The notes under the pieces were generated by a model that did no database searches, was not told the origin of the DNA, and saw only the letters and a program-made list of their open reading frames with translations. Both the position numbers and the translations under genes were made by a program. Shown here piece after piece: positions 7,079-13,732 of a DNA stretch of 14,031 nucleotides (positions are counted from its first letter, which is position 1; each line of letters starts with the position of its first letter). This DNA comes from an uncultured Robiginitomaculum sp. (GTDB lineage Bacteria > Pseudomonadota > Alphaproteobacteria > Caulobacterales > Maricaulaceae). The stretch is from assembly GCA_938003555.1 (NCBI GenBank), contig CALKXN010000311.1, positions 1 to 14,031 on the forward strand. Reading direction: 5' to 3'.

Positions 7079-7941
7079 AAGACGCCCTTATCTTGCGCCG
7101 TTTGAATAATTTCGGCAAGAATTGAAACCGCCAATTGCTGCGCGTCCCGCAAGGATGAGATGAGGCCAACAGGGCCGCGAATACGCGCGATTTGATCTTT
7201 ATCCACGCCCATCGCGCCGAGTGTCTTGCGCCGTGCAGCCTGTGTTTTTCGGCTCCCCATCGCGCCGATAAAAAAGGCAGGGCCGTCCAGCGCAGCCTTT
7301 AGTAAGGGCGGTTCCCACTCATGATCATGGAAGAGCAAAACATGCGCTGTCCATTTATCGTCTGCATTGGAAAGAAATTGCGCCCCCATAAGATGCGTGA
7401 AGGGAATATCGCCGAGCTGCGCTTTCATTGCAATATCCGGCGAGCTGACCTCAACTTCAAACCCTGTCTCTACGGATAAACGCACGAGCGAAGATAAAGC
7501 CGCGCCGCGTCCAGCCAGCCGCAATTTCAAACGCGGGTGATAAGCGCGCGACACGCCGCCCCCCAAGTCCAAGACAGTTTCGCAGCGTTCGCGGAGTTCA
7601 TCCTGCGCATTTTCTACGGCGACTTGATCAGGGCGCGGAACAAGCGTCAGCGCAATCGCGCCGCCGCAGGGCAATGAAATATCGAAAAAGGGTGAACCTT
7701 CACCATAGAGCAATTCGCGCCTTTGTCCGTCACCTAGCGCCTGTTGCGCATGGGCAATGATGTCGGCATCAACGCATCCATTGCTCACATATCCGGCGAC
7801 TTGACCGGTCGCTGTGACGGCCATTAACGCCCCTTCAGGGCGCATAGCTCCGCCCGTCACATTTGTGACGACGCACAGACACACATCGTCATGGGCGGCG
7901 GTGAAGCGCAGAATATCTTCGGCATGGGCGGCGTATTGCAT
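7075..7941 (-). CDS. xdhC: XdhC/CoxI family molybdenum cofactor maturation protein
   Basis: Members of this family bind mature Moco, support its sulfuration, and hand it to xanthine dehydrogenase or CO-dehydrogenase-type enzymes. The 288-residue protein has the N-terminal XdhC/CoxI domain, with NGCVDAD at 54-60 (equivalent of the GGCVE motif) and LPCGGAIAL at 90-98. The C-terminal Rossmann-like domain shows FHDHEWEPPLLKAAL at 204-218, FFIGAMGSRKTQAAR at 223-237 and IARIRGPVGL at 251-260. The closing motif is unusual: SSLRDAQQLAVSILAEI where the family normally has an IGAxTPxEIAxSIxAEI pattern. Start ATG 7941. It overlaps the mocA-like gene by 4 bases. The client molybdoenzyme is not in the window, so xdhC is a family-level symbol rather than proof of xanthine dehydrogenase. 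Confidence 0.88.
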   Translation of the reverse strand: MQYAAHAEDILRFTAAHDDVCLCVVTNVTGGAMRPEGALMAVTATGQVAGYVSNGCVDADIIAHAQQALGDGQRRELLYGEGSPFFDISLPCGGAIALTLVPRPDQVAVENAQDELRERCETVLDLGGGVSRAYHPRLKLRLAGRGAALSSLVRLSVETGFEVEVSSPDIAMKAQLGDIPFTHLMGAQFLSNADDKWTAHVLLFHDHEWEPPLLKAALDGPAFFIGAMGSRKTQAARRKTLGAMGVDKDQIARIRGPVGLISSLRDAQQLAVSILAEIIQTAQDKGVL

Positions 7942-7976
7942 GACATCACTTTATGGCGAGTGCGGCGCTTCGCCAA

Positions 7977-8005
7977 TGGTCAAAGCAGTACATAAGCCGT
8001 ATATT
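7977..8005 (+). promoter_or_regulatory. Putative promoter for a leaderless desaturase mRNA
   Basis: TGGTCA (7977-7982) and TATATT (8000-8005) are separated by 17 bases, matching 4/6 and 5/6 of the sigma-70 consensus. A start six or seven bases beyond the -10 box falls at or next to the ATG at 8012. There is no Shine-Dalgarno sequence before that ATG, which agrees with a leaderless transcript. This is a reading by eye only. Confidence 0.4.
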
Positions 8006-8011
8006 TTCAAC

Positions 8012-8827
8012 ATGGAATTTCTAACTCAGCATGAAGGTATATTGCGGCTCAGCATATTTGCAGGCTTGCTCGCGCTATTCATTGCGCTTGAAACCCTTCT
8101 CCCAAAGAAGAAACGCGTCATGCCGCGCGCGCGCCGGTGGGCAACCAATATCGCAATTGTCGGGATTGATACCGTTTTAGTTCGTGTTCTATTTCCTATT
8201 GCCGCCGTGGGAATTGCGATATGGGCGAGCGCGAATGGATGGGGGATTTTCAATTTTCTCGATGCTCCGCTTTGGGTTAGCCTCCCTGCCAGCATTATTG
8301 CGCTCGACTTTCTGATTTATGTTCAGCACCGTATTTTTCATCGCGTCCCGTTCTTTTGGGCCATGCACAAAGTTCACCATACGGACCGCGATCTAGACGT
8401 CACGAGCGCATTACGGTTCCACCCTGCTGAAATCGTCGTGTCTATGATTTACAAATTTGCCTGCATTACCCTGCTCGGCGCGCCTGCGGCGGCGGTAATT
8501 GCTTTTGAAATCCTGCTCAATAGCTGCGCGATGTTTAATCATGCGAATCTGCGTTTGCCAACGCGGCTGGATAAAGCAATACGGCTCATCCTCGTCACGC
8601 CGGATATGCACCGCGTGCATCACTCTGTGATCAAGCGCGAGACCAATAGTAATTACGGCTTCTGCCTGCCGTGGTGGGATAGAGTATTTGGAACCTATAA
8701 TGATCAGCCCCTAGGCGGGCATGACGCTATGAGCATTGGTCTATTGGAGTATCAAGACGATAAACCAGGCGAGCTTCTTTATAGCCTCGCGCTTCCTATA
8801 CTTAATCAATCATCGCCAAAACTATAA
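8012..8827 (+). CDS. Sterol desaturase/fatty acid hydroxylase superfamily membrane protein
   Basis: Integral-membrane di-iron oxygenase family protein of 271 residues. Three histidine boxes are intact: HRIFH (His106, His110), HKVHH (His119, His122, His123) and HRVHH (His200, His203, His204), with extra candidates His137 (RFHP) and His177 (FNH). Hydrophobic segments at about 11-30, 47-70, 88-105 and 150-172 flank them, as expected for an active site facing the cytoplasm. Such enzymes hydroxylate or desaturate lipids using O2; bacterial members include carotenoid, ornithine-lipid and sterol-modifying enzymes, and the substrate here cannot be told. ATG 8012 (MEFLTQHEG) fits the usual start of the family. 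In-frame ATGs at 7976 and 7940 would add unlikely N-termini overlapping the xdhC leader. The last 22 bases overlap the convergent regulator gene. Confidence 0.9.
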   Translation: MEFLTQHEGILRLSIFAGLLALFIALETLLPKKKRVMPRARRWATNIAIVGIDTVLVRVLFPIAAVGIAIWASANGWGIFNFLDAPLWVSLPASIIALDFLIYVQHRIFHRVPFFWAMHKVHHTDRDLDVTSALRFHPAEIVVSMIYKFACITLLGAPAAAVIAFEILLNSCAMFNHANLRLPTRLDKAIRLILVTPDMHRVHHSVIKRETNSNYGFCLPWWDRVFGTYNDQPLGGHDAMSIGLLEYQDDKPGELLYSLALPILNQSSPKL

Positions 8828-10236
8828 AGCGAAACACCTCTGGCGCGTTCATCAAATTTCAGTGTCTTATTAAGCGGAGCATGGGCACGTTGGCGGCAAT
8901 GTTGACGCTCGCATAAATAGCAATTTATCCCGATGGGCGTTGGCGAAGGCGCGCCGAGGTCAAAGCCGCGCGCGTAAGTCAGGCGCGGCGCATAGGCAAT
9001 ATCGCAGCCCAGCCCGATGGCGAGTTTTTGCGCGGGCGTATCATAGCTCCCATCGCTACGGCTAACCATGCGCGCGACGGTGAAATAAGTCGTTTCATCC
9101 GGCATTTGCACCATTTGCGTAATGGTTTTGCCCGGCGTTTGGAATGTTTCATGAATATTCCACAGCGGACACGCCCCGCCATATTCACTAAAGTGAAACC
9201 GCCCCGCTGAGAAGCGCTTAGAGACATTTCCCGCCACATCAATACGCACAAAGAAAAACGGAATGCCGCGCGCTTCAGGCTTTTGCAAGGTCGTCAGACG
9301 ATGCGCCGTTTGCTCCCAGCTTGTCCCGAAGCGATGCCCCAGTAAATCAACATCATATTTGGTCGCTTCGGCTTCTTTGAGGAACCGCGCATAAGGCATA
9401 AGTAATGCTGCGGCAAAATAATTAGCCAATGATGTGCGCATCAATCCTTGCGCTTCACGCCCCTGAAGGCCCGTAGATTTAACGATGGAGTCGATTACAT
9501 CGCGATGCTCTAACATGCCAATTTGAAAGGCGAGTTGAAACCGTCGTCCCGATTGGCGCAGAAGTTCAGACAGATTTATCCGTTTCGAATGCCGATCAAA
9601 ATAGCGCAACATTTGCGGCATGACGTCAATGGGAACGATACGCACCGACAGATCATGCCTTGCCTTTAAGCGCTCTGTTAATGCAGTATGTGGCTCACGT
9701 TTTGACAACTCTAACTCAATCGACAGACGTTCAGCCAAATTATCAAGCTGCGGAAAAAAGTTTTGATTTTTGTGAATCACGCGGCGCACATCCGATGTCG
9801 CGCGCGAGGCATCATCCAGCAATTCCACACGGTCACGGTCGACATGCTGCTCATCGCGGCGACGCGCCATATCCCGATGTTTTCCATAAAGCCGGATAAG
9901 CGCCTTGGCCGCCGCCGGGCTAACGCCGACTAAATCTTCAGCTTCGTTTTTGGATAAGGCAATGTCTTTGAATACCGGATCGCGCAGCGCTTCATAAACC
10001 TCGGCCACCAGATGCGCGTCGCCTGCGCCAGTGAATTCCGCGATATTAAAATCGTAAACCTGCGCGAGACGCATCAAAACTTTGGCCGATAAAGCCCGCT
10101 GGTTACGCTCCATCAGATTGAGATATGAAGCAGAAATACCTAAATCCTCAGCCATACGAGCCTGCGTTACGCCCAAAGTCTGCCGGAAGCGCCGCAGGCG
10201 CGGGCCAATGAATAATTTTTCGTCTGAACGCGCCAT
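8806..10236 (-). CDS. ScfR/RamB-type short-chain acyl-CoA-responsive transcriptional regulator
   Basis: The 476-residue protein has an N-terminal XRE-type helix-turn-helix (about 11-65, containing GVTQARMAEDLGISASYLN), a central IrrE/ImmA-like region and a C-terminal DUF2083-like domain. This is the architecture of RamB and PccR, regulators of acetate and propionate metabolism. The zinc-peptidase HExxH motif is absent: the equivalent stretch reads RRFQLAFQIGMLEH (231-244), so it is a sensor rather than a protease. The C-terminus holds Cys439-x2-Cys442-x4-Cys447 in NCYLCERQHCRQRAHAP, a conserved cysteine cluster of this family, plus Cys356 and Cys411. It lies divergent to aceB-aceA, the classic RamB target, and is therefore probably their regulator, responding to an acyl-CoA. 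Repeats of TTGTAAA sit over its own start, which suggests autoregulation. The ribosome binding site is weak (AAAG). Confidence 0.9.
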   Translation of the reverse strand: MARSDEKLFIGPRLRRFRQTLGVTQARMAEDLGISASYLNLMERNQRALSAKVLMRLAQVYDFNIAEFTGAGDAHLVAEVYEALRDPVFKDIALSKNEAEDLVGVSPAAAKALIRLYGKHRDMARRRDEQHVDRDRVELLDDASRATSDVRRVIHKNQNFFPQLDNLAERLSIELELSKREPHTALTERLKARHDLSVRIVPIDVMPQMLRYFDRHSKRINLSELLRQSGRRFQLAFQIGMLEHRDVIDSIVKSTGLQGREAQGLMRTSLANYFAAALLMPYARFLKEAEATKYDVDLLGHRFGTSWEQTAHRLTTLQKPEARGIPFFFVRIDVAGNVSKRFSAGRFHFSEYGGACPLWNIHETFQTPGKTITQMVQMPDETTYFTVARMVSRSDGSYDTPAQKLAIGLGCDIAYAPRLTYARGFDLGAPSPTPIGINCYLCERQHCRQRAHAPLNKTLKFDERARGVSLYSFGDD

Positions 10237-10371
10237 ATCTTTACAAGCTTTACATTTTACAAGGTATTTGCATTACATTTCTTACTTAAATACCTATAAG
10301 TTACAATGCTTTATAGACATTCAATATAGTTTGTAAATAGAGTGAAGGCAATTCAATCAATGGAGAGCCTT
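10237..10371. promoter_or_regulatory. Divergent regulator/aceB control region with TTGTAAA-type operator array
   Basis: AT-rich spacer between two divergent genes. Reading + strand: TTTACAAG at 10240-10247 and again at 10256-10263, with TTTACA at 10249-10254 between them. On the minus strand these read CTTGTAAA, in the sense orientation of the regulator and overlapping its leader. TTTGTAAA occurs at 10330-10337 in the sense orientation of aceB. TTTGTAAA differs by one base from TTTGCAAA, the half-site I recall for the ScfR protein PccR, and resembles the TTTGC core of RamB sites. A weak aceB promoter, TTACAA (10301-10306), 18 bases, TATAGT (10325-10330), would place the last repeat on the transcription start. 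Autoregulation and aceBA control are inferred. Confidence 0.6.
10262..10295. repeat. Inverted repeat in the ace control region
   Basis: AGGTATTT (10262-10269) and AAATACCT (10288-10295) are perfect reverse complements, 8 bp each, with an 18-base spacer. The left arm overlaps the end of the second TTTACAAG repeat. It could be a second operator for the regulator or another factor. Confidence 0.7.
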
Positions 10372-12006
10372 ATGAACGCCCCGGTTCAAACATCATCGCA
10401 GCCCATTCCGCGCCACCGCGTGCTGGCCAAAGTCACGCGACAACTTGGCCCGCGCTATGACGAAGTCCTCACGCCGGACGCGCTTTTATTCCTCGCAGAT
10501 CTCGAACGCCGCTTTGGCCCGCAGCGCCGCATCCTACTAGAAAACCGCAAACTGCAACAAGAGCGCTTCGACGATGGCGAGATGCCAACCCAGCCGCTTG
10601 AGACAGCGCATATTCGCAACTCGCCGTGGGAAGTCGACCCCTGCCCGCCCGCGCTGCAAGATCGCCGCGTTGAAATTACCGGCCCTGTTGACCGCAAAAT
10701 GATGATCAATGCACTGAACAGCGGCGCGAAAGTTTTCATGGCCGATTTCGAAGATGCCAGCAGCCCGACATTTTCCAATATGATTGAAGGTCAAATCAAT
10801 ATGCGCGACTATGCCCGCGCCGCGCTGTCTCACAAGACCGAGAAAAAATCTTATGCGCTCAATGAAGGGACCGCGACCTTAATGGTGCGTCCGCGCGGAT
10901 GGCATCTTGAGGAAAACGGCATCACGGTTGACAGCAAACCAATGAGCGCGAGCCTTGTCGATTTCGGGCTACATTTCTTCCATAATGGCGAGCTTCTGGC
11001 CGCAGATGGACGCGGGCCATTTTACTACCTCCCAAAAATTGAGGGCTATCAAGAAGCCCGTCTGTGGAATGATGTCTTTAACTTCGCGCAGGCCGTGAAG
11101 GATATTCCAAACGGTACAATCAAAGCGACGGTCTTGATTGAGACCCTGCCAGCTGCGTTCCAGATGGATGAAATCCTCTATGTTCTACGCCGCCATATTA
11201 CGGGCCTGAATTGCGGGCGTTGGGATTATATTTTCTCATACATCAAAACCCTGCGTAATCACGCTGCTTATGTCTTGCCCGAGCGTGCGCAAGTCGGCAT
11301 GGATCGTGATTTTCTGCGGGCTTACAGCCTTCGCCTGATTGAGACCTGTCACCGTCGCCGCGCCCACGCAATGGGCGGCATGGCCGCTCAAATTCCGGTT
11401 AAAAATGATGACGCGGCTAATGCGGCCGCTTTTGCAAAGGTCACAGCCGATAAGCTGCGCGAAGCCAAACAAGGCCATGACGGCACTTGGGTGGCCCATC
11501 CTGGCATGGTCTCAATCGCCATGGATGTCTTTAATGACGCCATGCCGAACAAGCATCAAATCCACAAAAAACGCCAAATGCCGCGTATCTCGAATGAGGC
11601 CATGCTATCCCCTCATGACGGCACCATTAGCGAAGCTGGCGTACGCACAAATATCGAAGTCGCCATTCGCTATATTGCAGCGTGGCTCTCCGGACGCGGC
11701 GCGGTGCCGATTCATAACCTGATGGAAGACGCTGCTACGGCAGAGATTAGCCGCGCGCAAATCTGGCAATGGCTCGCTCATGGCGCGGCAGTGCAGATGG
11801 AAGGCGGCTTTACCGAAACGCTTAGCAAGCGCCTCTATGATCGTCTGCTCGCCGAAGAAACAGCCAAACTGAAAAGCGAACTTGGTGATGATTACGACGC
11901 CGGACGTTTCCCCGAAGCCACAATACTTTTTGATCAAACAGCCACCGCGCAGGTGCTGCCTGACTTCCTGACAATCCCCGCTTATGATATTTTGGAGACA
12001 AACTAA
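10372..12006 (+). CDS. aceB: Malate synthase A
   Basis: Condenses glyoxylate and acetyl-CoA to malate, the second step of the glyoxylate shunt. The 544-residue protein matches the bacterial A-type enzyme in length (E. coli 533). Visible active-site features: RPRGWHLEE with Arg173, IETLPAAFQMDEI with Glu257, HITGLNCGRWDYIFSYIK with metal-ligand Asp285, and NLMEDAATAEISR with catalytic-base Asp453. The usual signature's AAG is replaced by ITG. ATG 10372 is chosen because GGAGAG (10362-10367) lies just upstream; an ATG at 10360 and a GTG at 10342 are in frame but have poorer leaders. The stop overlaps the aceA start as TAATG. Expected to be induced on acetate or fatty acids through the divergent regulator. 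Confidence 0.97.
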   Translation: MNAPVQTSSQPIPRHRVLAKVTRQLGPRYDEVLTPDALLFLADLERRFGPQRRILLENRKLQQERFDDGEMPTQPLETAHIRNSPWEVDPCPPALQDRRVEITGPVDRKMMINALNSGAKVFMADFEDASSPTFSNMIEGQINMRDYARAALSHKTEKKSYALNEGTATLMVRPRGWHLEENGITVDSKPMSASLVDFGLHFFHNGELLAADGRGPFYYLPKIEGYQEARLWNDVFNFAQAVKDIPNGTIKATVLIETLPAAFQMDEILYVLRRHITGLNCGRWDYIFSYIKTLRNHAAYVLPERAQVGMDRDFLRAYSLRLIETCHRRRAHAMGGMAAQIPVKNDDAANAAAFAKVTADKLREAKQGHDGTWVAHPGMVSIAMDVFNDAMPNKHQIHKKRQMPRISNEAMLSPHDGTISEAGVRTNIEVAIRYIAAWLSGRGAVPIHNLMEDAATAEISRAQIWQWLAHGAAVQMEGGFTETLSKRLYDRLLAEETAKLKSELGDDYDAGRFPEATILFDQTATAQVLPDFLTIPAYDILETN

Positions 12007-13595
12007 TGACTTACACACAAACTCTGACAGAACTGCAAACACGCTACCGCCACGGCGCGCCCGCAGGCATCACCCTCGAGGACATTGCGCAATTAAAGAC
12101 GCAAAATATCTATGAGACGCATTTGGACATTGCCAAAGCCATGGCCAAAGTTATGCGTGCCGATATGGCCCGTTATGACTCGGACACATCGCAGTTCACG
12201 CAATCCCTTGGCTGTTGGAGCGGATTTCACGCGCAGCAAATGATGCGCGCGATTAAACGCCAAAAAGGCACGCTGGACCGCGCCTATGTCTATCTCTCCG
12301 GCTGGATGGTGGCGGGCTTGCGCAATAGCTTTGGTCATTTGCCCGACCAGTCCATGCATGAAAAAACCGCAGTTACAGCGCTGATTAATGAGATTTACAC
12401 AAGCCTGCGCCAAGCGGATGAAGTTGATTTGAACGACCTCTTTGCGGAGCTTAAGACCACAGACAATCGCGACGCGGTAATTGCAAAAATTGACGGGTTT
12501 GAGTCTTATGTTCGCCCGATTATTGCTGATATCGACGCAGGTTTCGGAAATGTTCACGCCACATATTTGCTCGCCAAAGAGCTCATCAAAGCAGGCGCAT
12601 GTTGCATCCAGATTGAAAACCAAGTGTCGGACGCGAAACAGTGCGGTCATCAAGACGGCAAAGTCACGGTTCCGCGCGAGGACTTTAATGACAAGTTGCG
12701 CGCCGTGCGTATGGCCTTTGAAGAGCTTGGCGTGCATGACGGCGTTATCGTTGCGCGCACGGATAGCCTTGGCGCGGGCCTGACGCAGAAAATCCCTGTC
12801 AGCACGCAGGCGGGCGATTTAGCCAGTGAATATACAAAATGGCTTGACGCCACTCCGATTTCTGACCTGAACCCGCTGGAAAATGGCGAAGTGGCGCTGC
12901 AACTGGATGGCACGCTGTGTAAGCCAACACGTTTACCCAATGGTCTCTATAAATTTCGCGCAGATACAGGCGAAGACCGCGTGGTTGAGGACTGCATTAG
13001 CGCGCTCACTGATGGCGGGGCTGACTTACTCTGGATCGAAACGGCGACGCCGAATGTGAAGCAAATTGCGTCTATGGTGAACCGTATACGCGAGGAAGCA
13101 CCGCATGCCAAGCTGACCTATAATAACTCACCGTCCTTTAACTGGACGCTAAACCTACGCAAGCAAGTGCGTGAGGACTGGATTGAAAATGGCAATATTC
13201 ATCACAGTAGCTATCCGAATGATAACCGCTTGATGAGCGCGAAATATGACGACGACGCACTGGGTATTGAGGCGGATAAACGGCTTAAAGCCTTCCAGAC
13301 CGATATTGCGCGCGAAGCCGGCGTCTTCCACAATCTGATCACCCTACCGACATTCCATATGACGGCCAAAGGAATGGATGATTTATCCGAAGGCTATTTC
13401 GGGGAGGATAAAATGCTGGCCTATGTGCGCGGTATTCAACGCGCCGAAATCCGCCGTAACGTCTCTGCGGTGAAACATCAGCACGAAGTCGGTTCTGATC
13501 TTGGCGATACGTTCAAGGAAATGACTGGAGGCGACCGCGCGCTCAAAGCGGGCGGGGAGCATAATACGATGAACCAGTTTGCTAATGTGGCCTAG
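12006..13595 (+). CDS. aceA: Isocitrate lyase, long (about 530-residue) form
   Basis: Cleaves isocitrate to glyoxylate and succinate, the first step of the glyoxylate shunt. The 529-residue protein has the metal/substrate motif DIDAGFGN at 175-182 and the catalytic loop KQCGHQDGKVTVP at 211-223 with Cys213. The QDGKVTVP version and the length agree with the Pseudomonas/Acinetobacter-type enzyme rather than the about 430-residue form typical of E. coli and rhizobia. ATG 12006 overlaps the aceB TAA by one base; GGAG (11994-11997) inside the aceB end serves as ribosome binding site. Cotranscribed with aceB, giving balanced production of the two shunt enzymes. The C-terminal part NTMNQFAN is also typical of the long subfamily. 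Confidence 0.97.
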   Translation: MTYTQTLTELQTRYRHGAPAGITLEDIAQLKTQNIYETHLDIAKAMAKVMRADMARYDSDTSQFTQSLGCWSGFHAQQMMRAIKRQKGTLDRAYVYLSGWMVAGLRNSFGHLPDQSMHEKTAVTALINEIYTSLRQADEVDLNDLFAELKTTDNRDAVIAKIDGFESYVRPIIADIDAGFGNVHATYLLAKELIKAGACCIQIENQVSDAKQCGHQDGKVTVPREDFNDKLRAVRMAFEELGVHDGVIVARTDSLGAGLTQKIPVSTQAGDLASEYTKWLDATPISDLNPLENGEVALQLDGTLCKPTRLPNGLYKFRADTGEDRVVEDCISALTDGGADLLWIETATPNVKQIASMVNRIREEAPHAKLTYNNSPSFNWTLNLRKQVREDWIENGNIHHSSYPNDNRLMSAKYDDDALGIEADKRLKAFQTDIAREAGVFHNLITLPTFHMTAKGMDDLSEGYFGEDKMLAYVRGIQRAEIRRNVSAVKHQHEVGSDLGDTFKEMTGGDRALKAGGEHNTMNQFANVA

Positions 13596-13643
13596 CAATC
13601 CGGCAACACATTCGAAACCGCGACTATTATGTGAGTTCGAAAT

Positions 13644-13673
13644 TGCGCCAGTTCTCCTCCGAGGACTGGCGTA
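13644..13673. terminator. Hairpin between convergent aceA and the downstream gene, likely bidirectional terminator
   Basis: CGCCAGT (13646-13652) pairs with ACTGGCG (13665-13671), and a flanking G-T and T-A pair can extend the stem to about nine pairs; CCT/AGG can pair inside the loop. It sits in the only gap (13596-13732) between two genes facing each other. Neither side has a clean T-run, so efficiency is uncertain. I see nothing else in this gap. Confidence 0.45.
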
Positions 13674-13732
13674 TATGCATTAAATTTCCTCATTTTACCT
13701 AAAGCTAATTCGACATACTATCGCGCACGCCT

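Noticed and set aside
7964..7974. GGCG-CTT-CGCC hairpin upstream of xdhC and the desaturase gene
   Set aside because: Only four base pairs with a three-base loop in a short leader; too weak to call a terminator or riboswitch.
7814..8011. N-terminal extension of the desaturase gene
   Set aside because: It would be antisense to the xdhC start and is polar and family-unlike; family similarity begins at MEFLTQHEG.
12093..12737. 214-codon open frame on the minus strand
   Set aside because: Fully antisense to aceA, where the real frame carries the isocitrate lyase active site. Its length reflects codon bias in aceA.
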